Below, piece by piece: positions 34,507 to 43,234 of a stretch of 43,601 bases of DNA. Source of the stretch: Novosphingobium sp. (GTDB lineage Bacteria > Pseudomonadota > Alphaproteobacteria > Sphingomonadales > Sphingomonadaceae); assembly GCA_027311705.1 (NCBI GenBank), contig DAICYJ010000071.1:1-43601 (forward strand), given 5' to 3'. Made by a program: the position numbers and the translations under genes. Each line of letters starts with the position of its first letter. The first letter of the stretch is position 1. Under the pieces are notes generated by a model. The model did no database searches. It saw nothing but the letters and a program-made list of their open reading frames with translations, and was not told where the DNA came from.

Positions 34507-37377
34507 ATGAATGGGGGACCGCGGATCATTCCGATCGATGCCGGCCAGCCGGATAACGGCGGGTCCGAGCCTGTACTCGACTTGAGGGCGGAGGCATGGC
34601 CTGCTCCCGAAACCTTCGAGCAGGAGGATGAAACGCCCCCCGCCCGCCGCGAATGGCCAATTCCTGCGGCTGCGTCTTTCCTTGTTGTTGCATGGACCGC
34701 GTTTTTCGGCTGGGCAAACCTGCCGGCAATGCGCGTGGCCACGCTGCCTACACAGTGGGCGCAGTGGATCGTCGCGTGGTCGGTGCCCGTGCTGCTGGTC
34801 CTTGTCGGGCTGCTGCTGGTCATGCGCACCAGCCGGCGCGAAGCGACCCGCTTTTCCGATGTAGCCCGCTCGCTCGCCACCGAATCGGAACGGCTGGAAG
34901 TCCGGCTGCGTTCGACCAACACCGAACTCTCGCTGGCGCGCGATTTCATCGCCTCGCAAAGCCGCGATCTCGAATCGCTCGGCCGTGTGGCGGTCGATCG
35001 CCTGTCCGGCAGCGCCGGAAGGCTTCAGGAACTCATCGTCGGCAACGGCGCGCAAGTCGACCGCATCGGTGAGGTTTCCGGCAACGCACTGGAAAACATG
35101 GAAAAGCTGCGCGGGCAGCTGCCGGTCATCGCCAATTCGGCGAAGGACGTGACCAACACCATCGCCAATGCCGGCCGCACCGCGCACGTCCAGCTGGAAG
35201 ACATGATTGCAGGCTTCCAGCGCCTCAACGAATTCGGCGTGGCCAGCGAACGGCAAGTCGTCGCAATCCGTGAGCGGGTGGACGCCGCGCTGGCCGCCTT
35301 TGGCGCGGCTTCCGACCGCATCGGCACCCTCGTCGCCGACCGCTTTGACGCGCTGGCAAGCGAAACCGAGGCTCACCGCCAAAAGCTCGATGGCGAGGAA
35401 ATCGCCGCGCTCGCCGCCATTCGCGCGCGCGCCGATGTTCTGGCGCAGGAACTGGAGCAGCATCGCAGCCTGACGGCGGAGGCTGAAAACGAAGCGCTGG
35501 CCGCACTGCGCAGCCGCTCCGATGCGCTGCGGCAAGAACTGGCCCGCCATCGCGGCGCCAGCTCGGAGGCCGAAGGCGAAGCGCTCGCCGCACTACGTAG
35601 CCGTTCAGATGCCCTCGCCCAGCAGATCGCCCAGCAGCGCAGCGTCATCGCCGCCGCCGAAGAGGAAATGCTGGCTGCGCTGCACGCTCGTTTCGCCTCG
35701 CTGCGCGACGAAAGTGGTGCCATCGGGCGCACCCTCACCCAGTCGGAAGATGCCGCGTTGGCCGCCTTTGCCGTTCGTTCGGCGGGCGAGGTCAATGCCT
35801 TGCGCCAGGCGATCGAAGAAATCGGCCGCGACCACGATGGCCTGCTCGCCGCATCGCGCGAACGGCTGGCCGGTTTCGAGGAAAACGCACAAGCCCTCAC
35901 TCGGCGGCTCATTGCCGAAGCCGGCGAGGCCGATGCCGAAATCGCGCGCCGTCGCGGTTCGCTCGAATTGGCGATGGCCGAACAGCGCGAAGCGCTGTCG
36001 CGGCGGCTGGTTGAGCTTGACCGCAGCATTGGCGAACGGCGCACCACGATGGCGGCGGCCGGTGCCGAAGCGGCCGAAGCCCTCGCGCGCAAACTGGCCG
36101 AACTCGATCATGCCATCGAGGAACAGCGCAAGCGTCAGATCGACGACGCCCGCCTGTTGGGCAACCACTGCGACGCCATCGGCGAGCGGGTGGTCGCGCT
36201 TTCCACCGCCCTGCGCGCATCGGGCGATCAAGGCGCGGAAACTGCCGCCACGGTCGATCGCTCCATCGGTGCGCTCAACCAGCGGCTGGTCGACATGCGG
36301 GATGCGCTAACCGGCACCGACGGCCAGATCGTCGAACTGACCACATCGGCAGTGCGCCTGCTCGAACTGATCCAGGCCGGCGGCGACCACACCCGCACCC
36401 AGATCCCCGAAGCCTTGCGCAGCACCGAAGCGGGTCTCGGCATGATCGAGGACCGCGTCGTGGCCTTGCGCGATACCTTGCGCGAAGCCGGTGACAGCGG
36501 CCGCAGCCTGTCCGAACAGGTGGGCACCACGCGTGGCGACGTGGCCGGCGTCATCGAGGATATCGGCGGGTTGCACCGCACGCTGGCCGAACACGCCGCG
36601 CAACAACAGTCCACGCTCGACGCCTTGCGCAATGCGCTCACCGCCGCGCGGGCCGATAGTGATGCCCTGTCGCAGGATATCGAGGCCCGGCTTTCCGGTG
36701 CGGTTTCCCGCCTTGCCGAGGCGGCAGGCCATGCTGGCGATCACTTGCGCGAAACCACGGCGCGCGAGATCGAAGGGCTGGCGGAACAACTGGGTGAACA
36801 GAGCAGTGCCGCCATCGTGCGCGTGCTGCAGGGGCGCGGTGCCGAACTGATCGGTCGGCTGGAAGAAGCCATCGACAGCGCTGCTGCCGCCAGCCGCGAA
36901 ACCGCGATGCAGATGCGCGACCAGTTGTCCAAGGTGGACGAACTGGCCGGCAATCTCGAAAACCGCGTCACCCGAGCCCGCGAACGCGCCGAGGAACTGG
37001 TCGACAACGACTTCGCCCGGCGCACGGCGCTCATCACCGAGTCGCTCAATTCGACCTCGATCGACATTGCCAAGGCGCTGTCGTCCGACGTTTCGGAAAC
37101 CGCCTGGGCATCGTACTTGCGCGGCGACCGTGGCATCTTCACCCGCCGCGCCGTCTCGCTGCTCGATAGTGCCGAGGCAAAAGCGGTGCAGCAGCACTAT
37201 GAAAGCGAGCCCGAATTCCGCGAGCACGTGAACCGCTACATCCACGATTTCGAATCGATGCTGCGCCAGCTGCTCTCCACCCGCGACGGCAATGCGCTCG
37301 GCGTCACGCTGCTCTCATCCGACATGGGCAAGCTGTACGTTGCGCTGGCGCAGGGGATCGAGCGCCTGCGCACCTGA
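34507..37377 (+). CDS. Large coiled-coil membrane protein (TipN-like architecture)
   Basis: A 956-residue protein. After a short acidic, Pro-rich N-terminus come two membrane helices (about 53-71 and 85-106), then almost only heptad-like helix to about residue 850. A run of related ~30-residue units occurs at about 300-440 (EALAALRSRSDAL appears twice). A compact C-terminal part (about 855-950: AWASYLRGDRGIFTRRAVSL, YIHDFESMLRQLLST) follows. Two N-terminal helices plus a long coiled coil is the layout of the Caulobacter pole marker TipN; sequence identity was not tested. It starts 70 bases from the Hpt-like gene, across the inverted repeat. Confidence 0.82.
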   Translation: MNGGPRIIPIDAGQPDNGGSEPVLDLRAEAWPAPETFEQEDETPPARREWPIPAAASFLVVAWTAFFGWANLPAMRVATLPTQWAQWIVAWSVPVLLVLVGLLLVMRTSRREATRFSDVARSLATESERLEVRLRSTNTELSLARDFIASQSRDLESLGRVAVDRLSGSAGRLQELIVGNGAQVDRIGEVSGNALENMEKLRGQLPVIANSAKDVTNTIANAGRTAHVQLEDMIAGFQRLNEFGVASERQVVAIRERVDAALAAFGAASDRIGTLVADRFDALASETEAHRQKLDGEEIAALAAIRARADVLAQELEQHRSLTAEAENEALAALRSRSDALRQELARHRGASSEAEGEALAALRSRSDALAQQIAQQRSVIAAAEEEMLAALHARFASLRDESGAIGRTLTQSEDAALAAFAVRSAGEVNALRQAIEEIGRDHDGLLAASRERLAGFEENAQALTRRLIAEAGEADAEIARRRGSLELAMAEQREALSRRLVELDRSIGERRTTMAAAGAEAAEALARKLAELDHAIEEQRKRQIDDARLLGNHCDAIGERVVALSTALRASGDQGAETAATVDRSIGALNQRLVDMRDALTGTDGQIVELTTSAVRLLELIQAGGDHTRTQIPEALRSTEAGLGMIEDRVVALRDTLREAGDSGRSLSEQVGTTRGDVAGVIEDIGGLHRTLAEHAAQQQSTLDALRNALTAARADSDALSQDIEARLSGAVSRLAEAAGHAGDHLRETTAREIEGLAEQLGEQSSAAIVRVLQGRGAELIGRLEEAIDSAAAASRETAMQMRDQLSKVDELAGNLENRVTRARERAEELVDNDFARRTALITESLNSTSIDIAKALSSDVSETAWASYLRGDRGIFTRRAVSLLDSAEAKAVQQHYESEPEFREHVNRYIHDFESMLRQLLSTRDGNALGVTLLSSDMGKLYVALAQGIERLRT

Positions 37378-37379
37378 AT

Positions 37380-38786
37380 TCAGCGAGTCAGGTCCGTCCG
37401 CCGTTCGGATACCCGGCGCAAGTCATCGGCGAAACGCTGTTCCTCGACGGAGCGCGCTTCATCTTGCAGCCGCAGCAGGTAGCTGGGGTGCGTGGTGATC
37501 CACAGTTCGGATCCATCTTCCAGCAGCCGCGGCTGCCCGCGCTCCTTCTGCACGCTCACCGTCTTGCCCAGCAGTCCGCGTGCCGCACTGGCCCCCAAGG
37601 CGACGACCAGTCGCGGGCGGACCAAGGCGCGTTCGCTTTCCAGCCACCAGCGACAGTGGTCGATCTCACCCGCCGTCGGCGTTTGGTGCAGGCGCGCCTT
37701 GCCGCGCGGGCTGAACTTGAAATGCTTGACGGCATTGGTCACGTAGGTGCCGTTCAGGTCGATCTCGGTGTCGTTCAGGTGTGAGCGCAACAACTGGCCC
37801 GCCGGTCCGATAAATGGCCGCCCCTGCTGCTCTTCGTGATCACCCGGCTGCTCGCCCACGATCATCAAAACGGCGGATTTCGGCCCTTCACCGGCCACCG
37901 CGCGGGTGCCATTGCACCCAATGGGACATCTGCGGCACGCTTGGATCGCCTTTGCTACAACCTCAAGGGTTTCAGGCTGTAGCTCGCCCGGCGTTGCCGA
38001 TGCCCCCGCCTCGATCATCCTCGCCTCGCGCGCCTGAGCCCCCGCGACCAGCCCCGGAATGAGTGCCGCTTCCGGCATGTTTTTCCAGTACTTGCGCGGC
38101 ATTTCCTTCAACATCGCTCCGACTTTCAGACGTGCAGGATTGAAGATGGACGCATAGTATTTGCCCCACAGCGCCTCCACGGGATCGCCGGCCGGGGCAT
38201 CCTCTTTTCGCGCTGGCGGACCTTCGCACAATGTCGTTCCATCCCAGTGGATGGCTCCCTGCGGCGTCAGGATCGACCAGTGCATCTGGGTGAACCGGCG
38301 CACGAAGAAACTGGCGTTGGCGCGCAGAATGTGGTGCTCCGGCTCGAACCACGAAACGAACCGCTCGCTTCCATCGGGCTCCACCACTTCGCGAAAGCGC
38401 ACGAACGCCCGCATCTTGTGAATGTCGCGGCGCACGGTTCGCGCCAGTTGCTCGATCCGGCGTACGGCGGGATCGGTGGCATCGTCCATCAGGCGGGGGT
38501 TGTCCTGCAGCCTGAACAGCAAGCCATAAAGCAGCGAAAATCGTTCGATCTCAGTATGTAACAGCGCACTTTTGGCCAGCTGCAGGAACTTTGCCGAAAC
38601 GCGCGGCACTGGCGCGCCCGGCGCGGGATCGGGCAAGGCATCGCCATCCGCAAAGAGATCGCCTGCATCGCCCTTCACGCGCCAGCTTGCCATGTCGGGC
38701 GAAACACCGGCCATCAGCAAGCGCCGCGCCGCATCGCGCCAGCCTTCGAAATCGTCCGGAGCGTCGAGTGCAACGGCAACGGTCAC
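37380..38786 (-). CDS. udgX: UdgX family uracil-DNA glycosylase with DUF4130 domain
   Basis: A 468-residue two-domain protein. Residues 1-250 match the DUF4130-type domain found fused to UdgX (RFSLLYGLLFRLQDNPRLM, FVSWFEPEHHILRANASFF). Residues 275-460 are a family 4-like uracil-DNA glycosylase: iron-sulfur cysteines C284, C287, C291 and C378, motif A GEQPGDHEEQQGRPFIGPAG (311-330), and motif B THPSYLLR. The UdgX loop is GKARLHQTP with His367, the residue that in studied UdgX proteins bonds covalently to uracil-DNA; the usual KRRIH is here KARLH. Its start overlaps the radical-SAM stop by 4 bases. Confidence 0.9.
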   Translation of the reverse strand: MTVAVALDAPDDFEGWRDAARRLLMAGVSPDMASWRVKGDAGDLFADGDALPDPAPGAPVPRVSAKFLQLAKSALLHTEIERFSLLYGLLFRLQDNPRLMDDATDPAVRRIEQLARTVRRDIHKMRAFVRFREVVEPDGSERFVSWFEPEHHILRANASFFVRRFTQMHWSILTPQGAIHWDGTTLCEGPPARKEDAPAGDPVEALWGKYYASIFNPARLKVGAMLKEMPRKYWKNMPEAALIPGLVAGAQAREARMIEAGASATPGELQPETLEVVAKAIQACRRCPIGCNGTRAVAGEGPKSAVLMIVGEQPGDHEEQQGRPFIGPAGQLLRSHLNDTEIDLNGTYVTNAVKHFKFSPRGKARLHQTPTAGEIDHCRWWLESERALVRPRLVVALGASAARGLLGKTVSVQKERGQPRLLEDGSELWITTHPSYLLRLQDEARSVEEQRFADDLRRVSERRTDLTR

Positions 38787-40030
38787 GCCGCGAACAATTC
38801 CAGCTGCTCCGCCTTTATGGGTGCCACCAGCGCGCGCAGATTGGCCCGGTCGGTCAGCAGCGTGGGCGACCAGTCCGCCGTCACGATGAACGGCCGCAAT
38901 TTCGCGATCGAGACCGTCAGCCGGGCCACATCCTCCAGCCGCAAGCGCCGCTGCCGCCGTGCGGAAAGCACCGCATTGACCGCCCGCACGCCCAGCCCCG
39001 GCACGCGCAGCAGCCGTTCGCGCGGTGCCCGATTGACGTCGACGGGGAAGTCGTCGCGGAATTTCAGCGCCCAGGCGAGCTTGGGGTCGATATCGAGCGG
39101 CAGCATGCCAGCCTCATCTGCCGCACGGCCGACGTCGGCCGGGGCGTAGCCATAGAAGCGGATCAGCCAATCCGACTGATATAGCCGATGCTCGCGCATC
39201 AGCGGCGGGCGCCGCAGCGGCAGGACGGCACTGGCATCGGGAATAGGACTGAAGGCCGAGTAATAGACGCGGCGGAGGCTGAACCGGTCGTAAAGCGTGC
39301 CCGCCCGCGTTACGATATCGGCGTCTGAGGCGGCATCCGCGCCGACGATCATCTGCGTCGACTGGCCGGCCGGAGCGAACTTCGGTGCGGATTTGAACCG
39401 CTTGCGCGCATCGCGGTTCTCGACGATCGCGCTGCCGATGGATCCCATCGCGCCTTCGATCTGTGTGGCCGACTTGTCGGGCGCCAGACGGGTCAGCCCG
39501 GCCACGGTGGGCAATTCCACATTGATCGAAACGCGGTCGGCATAGAGGCCAGCCTGCGCGACCAGTCCCGGATCGGCCTCCGGAATGGTCTTGAGGTGGA
39601 TGTAGCCGCGAAAATCGTGTTCCTCGCGCAGGATACGGGCCACTTCGATCAGCTGTTCCATCGTGTGCCCGGCGCTTTTGACGATGCCCGACGAAAGGAA
39701 CAGCCCCTCGATATAATTGCGGCGATAGAACGCCAAGGTCAGGTCCACCACTTCCTGCGGGGTGAAGCGGGCGCGGGGTGTGTTCGAACTCTTGCGATTG
39801 ATGCAGTAATGGCAATCGAAAATGCAGTGGTTGGTCAGCAGGATCTTCAGCAGCGAGATGCAACGTCCGTCGGGAGCATAGGCGTGGCAGATGCCCATGC
39901 CTTCCGTAGATCCGATGCCCTTGCCGCCCGCGCTGCTGCGTTTGGTCGTGCCCGACGACGCGCACGAGGCATCGTATTTCGCTGCATCCGCAAGGATTGC
40001 CAGCCGTTCCATCACCGTTTTCTGCGTCAT
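38783..40030 (-). CDS. Radical-SAM protein of the UdgX-linked DNA-repair pair
   Basis: A 415-residue radical-SAM enzyme. The 4Fe-4S motif is LTNHCIFDCHYC (C69, C73, C76) and the S-adenosylmethionine-side segments KTIPEADPGLVAQAGLYADR follow. A helix-hairpin-helix DNA-binding unit is at 337-358 (ERLLRVPGLGVRAVNAVLSA). Proteins of this kind (putative DNA modification/repair radical-SAM family) are coupled to DUF4130-UdgX genes; the reaction is unknown. The ATG at 40030 is preceded by AAGGAACAT; open codons upstream are ignored because the promoter and LexA box lie there. It overlaps udgX by 4 bases. Confidence 0.88.
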   Translation of the reverse strand: MTQKTVMERLAILADAAKYDASCASSGTTKRSSAGGKGIGSTEGMGICHAYAPDGRCISLLKILLTNHCIFDCHYCINRKSSNTPRARFTPQEVVDLTLAFYRRNYIEGLFLSSGIVKSAGHTMEQLIEVARILREEHDFRGYIHLKTIPEADPGLVAQAGLYADRVSINVELPTVAGLTRLAPDKSATQIEGAMGSIGSAIVENRDARKRFKSAPKFAPAGQSTQMIVGADAASDADIVTRAGTLYDRFSLRRVYYSAFSPIPDASAVLPLRRPPLMREHRLYQSDWLIRFYGYAPADVGRAADEAGMLPLDIDPKLAWALKFRDDFPVDVNRAPRERLLRVPGLGVRAVNAVLSARRQRRLRLEDVARLTVSIAKLRPFIVTADWSPTLLTDRANLRALVAPIKAEQLELFAA

Positions 40031-40032
40031 AT

Positions 40033-40047
40033 GTTCCTTATACGTTC
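40033..40047 (-). promoter_or_regulatory. LexA (SOS) box of the radical-SAM/udgX operon
   Basis: GTTC-CTTATAC-GTTC is a perfect GTTC-N7-GTTC site, two bases upstream of the radical-SAM ATG. On the minus strand its spacer contains TATAAG (40042-40037), the best -10 candidate, and the AAGGAAC ribosome-binding stretch. Bound LexA would cover promoter and start. Confidence 0.8.
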
Positions 40048-40166
40048 CAATCAGTTGCAACGCCAGTGCCCATCGGGACAGGGCGTGTTCGGGGCGGGAC
40101 AGACCGGATGGAACGCGCACCCTTTCCAGCGGTTCTGATCGCAGGACGGGACAGGAGTTTTCCCAC

Positions 40167-41060
40167 ATGCCGATGATCGAAGCTCGCGACGGAACCCTAC
40201 TTTACGCCAAGTCGTGGGGCGATGGCCCTCCGGTCGTACTGATCCACGGCTGGCCACTTTCGGGCGACAGCTGGGACCCGATCAGCAACGCGCTGGCGGA
40301 CGCCGGATTTCGCGCCATTGCCTATGACCGGCGTGGGTTCGGGCGGTCGGAGCAGCCATCGGGCGGTTATGACTACGACACCTTTGCCGACGATCTGGCC
40401 GACGTGATGGCCGCAACCGGGGCGACGCAGGACGTGGCGCTGGTCGGGTTCTCGATGGGTGGCGGCGAAGTGGCGCGTTACCTTTCGCGGCATGGCGGCA
40501 AGGGCGTTTCGCGGGTCGCGCTGATTTCGTCGGTGGTGCCCTACATGCCGCAGACGGATGATAATCCGGATGGCGTGCCGCAGGCGACGTTCGACGAGAT
40601 GACCGAGGGCATGCTGGAAGACCGGGCCAAGTTCATGACTGGCTTTTTCAAGGACTTCTACGGCGTGGGCCTGCTGAGCCAGCCGGTGAGCGACGAAGTG
40701 CTTGAACTATCGTGGGCGACGGCGATGCAGGCGGGGTTGCGGCCCACGCTGGCGGCGGCCAAGGCCTTTGCGACCACGGATTTCCGCCCCGATCTGCCCG
40801 CTTTCCGGGTGCCGACGCTGATCGTGCATGGGACGTCCGACAAGACCGTGCCGATCGATGCGACTGGCCGGGCTGTTGCGCAGGTGGTGCCCCAGGCAAC
40901 CCTTCTGGAATACGAGGGCGGGCCGCACGGCGTGTTTGCAACGCATACCGAGCGGTTGACGCGGGACCAGCTCGATTTCCTGTCTGGCCGCGCGCCGGAG
41001 GATCGGCAGGACGTGCTCGATGCGATGACGGCGGACGCACTGGTGATGCCGCCGATGTGA
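40167..41060 (+). CDS. Alpha/beta hydrolase (non-heme haloperoxidase-like)
   Basis: A 297-residue alpha/beta hydrolase. The nucleophile elbow is GFSMGGGE (Ser96), the oxyanion strand VLIHGWPLSGDSW, the acid in HGTSDKTVPID, and His in GGPHGVFATH. GFSMGGGEVARYLSRHG is typical of cofactor-free haloperoxidase/esterase-type members. It may cleave esters, or in vitro act as a perhydrolase. GGAG lies 11 bases before the ATG. The 136-base gap to the radical-SAM gene holds the LexA box. The PNPOx-like gene follows in the same direction. Confidence 0.88.
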   Translation: MPMIEARDGTLLYAKSWGDGPPVVLIHGWPLSGDSWDPISNALADAGFRAIAYDRRGFGRSEQPSGGYDYDTFADDLADVMAATGATQDVALVGFSMGGGEVARYLSRHGGKGVSRVALISSVVPYMPQTDDNPDGVPQATFDEMTEGMLEDRAKFMTGFFKDFYGVGLLSQPVSDEVLELSWATAMQAGLRPTLAAAKAFATTDFRPDLPAFRVPTLIVHGTSDKTVPIDATGRAVAQVVPQATLLEYEGGPHGVFATHTERLTRDQLDFLSGRAPEDRQDVLDAMTADALVMPPM

Positions 41061-41142
41061 TCGCGCCTGCCCCAAAGTGCGCCGGAACAATCGTGCCGGC
41101 GTGCCGTTCAAACACCATCACGGACCAGCAGGACATTTCCCC

Positions 41143-41625
41143 ATGAAATACGACCAAGGCGATCCCAAGGAACTGAAGCACCAGTTCTGGAAGGCGATGA
41201 CCGACAGCCCCTATGTCATGCTCCAGCTCGATCACGACGAGCATTCGGCTGCGCCGATGACCGCGCAGTTGGACAAGGACGCCAATCACGCAATCTGGTT
41301 CTTCACCAGCCGCGACAACCGCTTTGCCGCCAAGGGTGCCGCGACGGCGACTTATGCCGGCAAGGGCCACGATGTGTTCGCCCGGTTCGCCGGCAACCTG
41401 GTGGAAGAGACCGACCGTGCGCGGCTGGACAAGCAGTGGAACAACTTTGTCGAGGCCTGGTATCCGGGCGGCAAGACCGATCCCAACCTGCTGTTCCTGC
41501 GCATGGACCTTGGCGACGCCTCGATCTGGGGCGGCGAGGTTGGCGTGGTCAACACCGTGAAAATGGCGTTGGGCATGGACGTGCGTGACAGCATCAAGGG
41601 CGGGTTTGCCGAAACCACGCTCTGA
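41143..41625 (+). CDS. Pyridoxamine 5'-phosphate oxidase-like stress protein
   Basis: A 160-residue split-barrel flavoprotein-type protein of the general-stress (PNPOx-like) family. Typical segments are KAMTDSPYVMLQLD, AIWFFTSRDNRFA, VFARFAGNLVEETDR, and AWYPGGKTDPNLLFLRMDL, with SIWGGEVGVVNT near the end. Members bind flavin or heme; the substrate is not known. The ATG at 41143 starts the family's N-terminus; frame-extending codons upstream look untranslated. A strong terminator follows 25 bases after the stop. Confidence 0.88.
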   Translation: MKYDQGDPKELKHQFWKAMTDSPYVMLQLDHDEHSAAPMTAQLDKDANHAIWFFTSRDNRFAAKGAATATYAGKGHDVFARFAGNLVEETDRARLDKQWNNFVEAWYPGGKTDPNLLFLRMDLGDASIWGGEVGVVNTVKMALGMDVRDSIKGGFAETTL

Positions 41626-41650
41626 CGCGGAGTAATCCGCGCTTTGAAAA

Positions 41651-41685
41651 GGGGCCGCTTTCCGATGGGGGGGCGGCCCCTTTTT
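41651..41685 (+). terminator. Rho-independent terminator
   Basis: GGGGCCGC (41651-41658) pairs with GCGGCCCC (41673-41680), followed by TTTTT. It ends the hydrolase / PNPOx-like transcript. Confidence 0.85.
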
Positions 41686-41703
41686 CGTGCGCCGATGTTG
41701 GAC

Positions 41704-41739
41704 AAAAAGGTGACAGAGGTTACACCGTGTCACCTTTTT
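41704..41739. repeat. GGTGACA inverted repeat with T-tract
   Basis: AAAAAGGTGACA (41704-41715) and TGTCACCTTTTT (41728-41739) are perfect 12-bp inverted repeats over a 12-base loop, with A and T tracts outside, so it could also terminate transcription from either side. It opens a gene-free stretch (41626-42066) made of repeats only. Confidence 0.7.
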
Positions 41740-41781
41740 TTGGGCGGGTTTCCGCCTGCGTTTTCATAGACTTGCCGCAAG

Positions 41782-41821
41782 AAGGTGACACATCCGCTTT
41801 TCCTGCGAAGTGTCACCTTTT
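41782..41821. repeat. Second GGTGACA inverted repeat
   Basis: AAGGTGACA (41782-41790) and TGTCACCTT (41811-41819) repeat the arms of the element 43 bases upstream, with a different 20-base loop. Four copies of the 7-base unit thus lie within 120 bases. Confidence 0.65.
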
Positions 41822-41926
41822 CGGCGATTCAAAGAGCGGTGGGCATGATGGCAGGGTTGGCGGATGTAGGACAGGGCGGTGTTTTCGGTTTGATTTTGCC
41901 CGCGAGCGTGGAACCCCCACCCCCAG

Positions 41927-41947
41927 CCCCTCCCCGCTGGGGAGGGG
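41927..41947. repeat. CCCCTCCCC palindrome
   Basis: CCCCTCCCC and GGGGAGGGG around GCT form a perfect 9-bp stem with a 3-base loop, preceded by ACCCCCACCCC. Dispersed palindromes of this sequence are common in alphaproteobacterial intergenic regions. Confidence 0.6.
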
Positions 41948-41968
41948 AGTTAGGTTTGGCAGTCTGAC

Positions 41969-42043
41969 GGCTAATTGGGTTGCCGATGCATCTTGCGTGC
42001 GCATGAAAGCGCGATGGCGGCATACGCCCAGTTGTGGACGCTT
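41969..42043 (+). repeat. Imperfect element, copy 1
   Basis: It starts GGCTAATT and ends ATGGCGGCATACGCCCAGTT-GTGGACGCTT. The second half matches copy 2 at 42434-42462 in all but about five positions. It lies 23 bases before the small membrane gene. Confidence 0.5.
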
Positions 42044-42066
42044 GACGGTCCTGTCATATTGATCGC

Positions 42067-42396
42067 ATGGCTCGATTATTCGTCATTGCGGCGTATGTCG
42101 CTCTACTGGCTTTTGGCCTATATATCTTCGAGCTGCACCACGACTGGCGTATAGACCGACGCATGGTACCAGCAGCGCGAATGCTGTTCGTGTTGTTAGA
42201 ACTCTCGTCGCTTACCAGTTTGGCATTCATGGATCGTTGGTGGCTGCCCGGCACCCTCTTTGCTTCCGCGCTCGTGACAGCACCTTTGGTGTCGGGTGCA
42301 GGGTTCAACTTAGGCTACACGATATATGGGGTGGGCATGTTCGCTGCGGCGATGAGATTGGGCCGAGCGGGTAGTGCAAAGCGCAACGGCAGCTAA
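42067..42396 (+). CDS. Small membrane protein, unknown
   Basis: A 109-residue protein with three to four hydrophobic segments (about 5-21, 37-56, 62-80, 83-97) and charged loops (HHDWRIDRR). It is not recognised. It is visibly AT-richer than the backbone. Its last codons and stop lie inside the start of repeat copy 2 (AGCTAACCACC), which is how cassette-borne genes end. The ribosome-binding site is poor (the region before the ATG is TTGATCGC). Confidence 0.55.
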   Translation: MARLFVIAAYVALLAFGLYIFELHHDWRIDRRMVPAARMLFVLLELSSLTSLAFMDRWWLPGTLFASALVTAPLVSGAGFNLGYTIYGVGMFAAAMRLGRAGSAKRNGS

Positions 42397-42462
42397 CCAC
42401 CACTTCGCGCCCTTCCGGGACGATTTTGCGAGAATGGCAGCATCCGCCCACTTGCGGACATT
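42391..42462 (+). repeat. Imperfect element, copy 2
   Basis: AGCTAACCACCA (42391-42402), a 30-base middle, then ATGGCAGCATCCGCCCACTT and GCGGACATT (42434-42462). The left part recurs at 43235 and the right part at 42014, so the full element is about 72-75 bases. Confidence 0.6.
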
Positions 42463-42530
42463 CGGGCAAAGCGCGATGTTCATGACATGAGAGGATACCA
42501 GCTGGCTGATCCCGATCGACGGGAGATACG

Positions 42531-43208
42531 GTGTTTCGCATGATTTGCGGATTGGCGAACAAGTCGTGGCTCCGCGAAAAAAACGACCAAATCTCTCGGG
42601 ATTTTTGGGTTGAGACAGATGCTTGGGAGAGTGGTGCTGCCAACGAGAGCGAGCTGTGGTCAAAGGAAAGCGACGAAAACTTGGAGCTGATAAAACGTGC
42701 AGCCCAGTTGGAATACGGCGAATCCGCTGCGTTCGACCTTCATTTGGAAGGGGCAAAAGCAGGATCGGTCTGGTGTCAACAGATGGTCGGATGGCATTAC
42801 TGGACAGGGATTGGAGTCGCCGCCGACCAAAATCAGGCTCTGAAATATTACCACTCGGCTATCTGCGGGGGGGCATGGATAGCTACGTTACGCTATGCTC
42901 GGGCTCTTTTTGAAGTCGGCCAATACGACGACTGCGAGCGTGTTCTCGATGACGGGGTAAGCTGCGGGTTCGTGCCATCATATTATTGGTTGGCTTGGTT
43001 TCGCCATAAGCGGCACGGCACCCGTGCAGTCAGGGAAGAAGTCCGACCGTTGGTCGAGCATGCAGCCAAAGAAGGCCATCCAGCTGCGAAACATTTGCTG
43101 GCACTTTGGATGCGATCCGGGAAGTTGAGGCTACGTGACATCCCGCGTGGGTGGTTGATGGCGGCTCAAATTTCGATTGCCTACGCAATTCGTGACGCCA
43201 ACGAGTAA
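42531..43208 (+). CDS. Sel1-like repeat protein
   Basis: A 225-residue protein with Sel1/TPR-like helical repeats: FDLHLEGAKAGSVWCQQMVG with WHYWTGIGVAADQNQALKYY (the G-x-G-V-x-x-D-x-x-x-A-x-x-x-Y/W signature), then further AIxxGA-type and LVEHAAKEGHPAAKHLLALW repeats. Such proteins are scaffolds for protein contacts; the partner is unknown. The GTG at 42531 has GGGAG seven bases upstream; ATG 42540 is an alternative. It is AT-richer than the backbone and is bracketed by repeat copies 2 and 3. Confidence 0.7.
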   Translation: MFRMICGLANKSWLREKNDQISRDFWVETDAWESGAANESELWSKESDENLELIKRAAQLEYGESAAFDLHLEGAKAGSVWCQQMVGWHYWTGIGVAADQNQALKYYHSAICGGAWIATLRYARALFEVGQYDDCERVLDDGVSCGFVPSYYWLAWFRHKRHGTRAVREEVRPLVEHAAKEGHPAAKHLLALWMRSGKLRLRDIPRGWLMAAQISIAYAIRDANE

Positions 43209-43234
43209 ATCGATCACATCACTGGACTAGCGAC

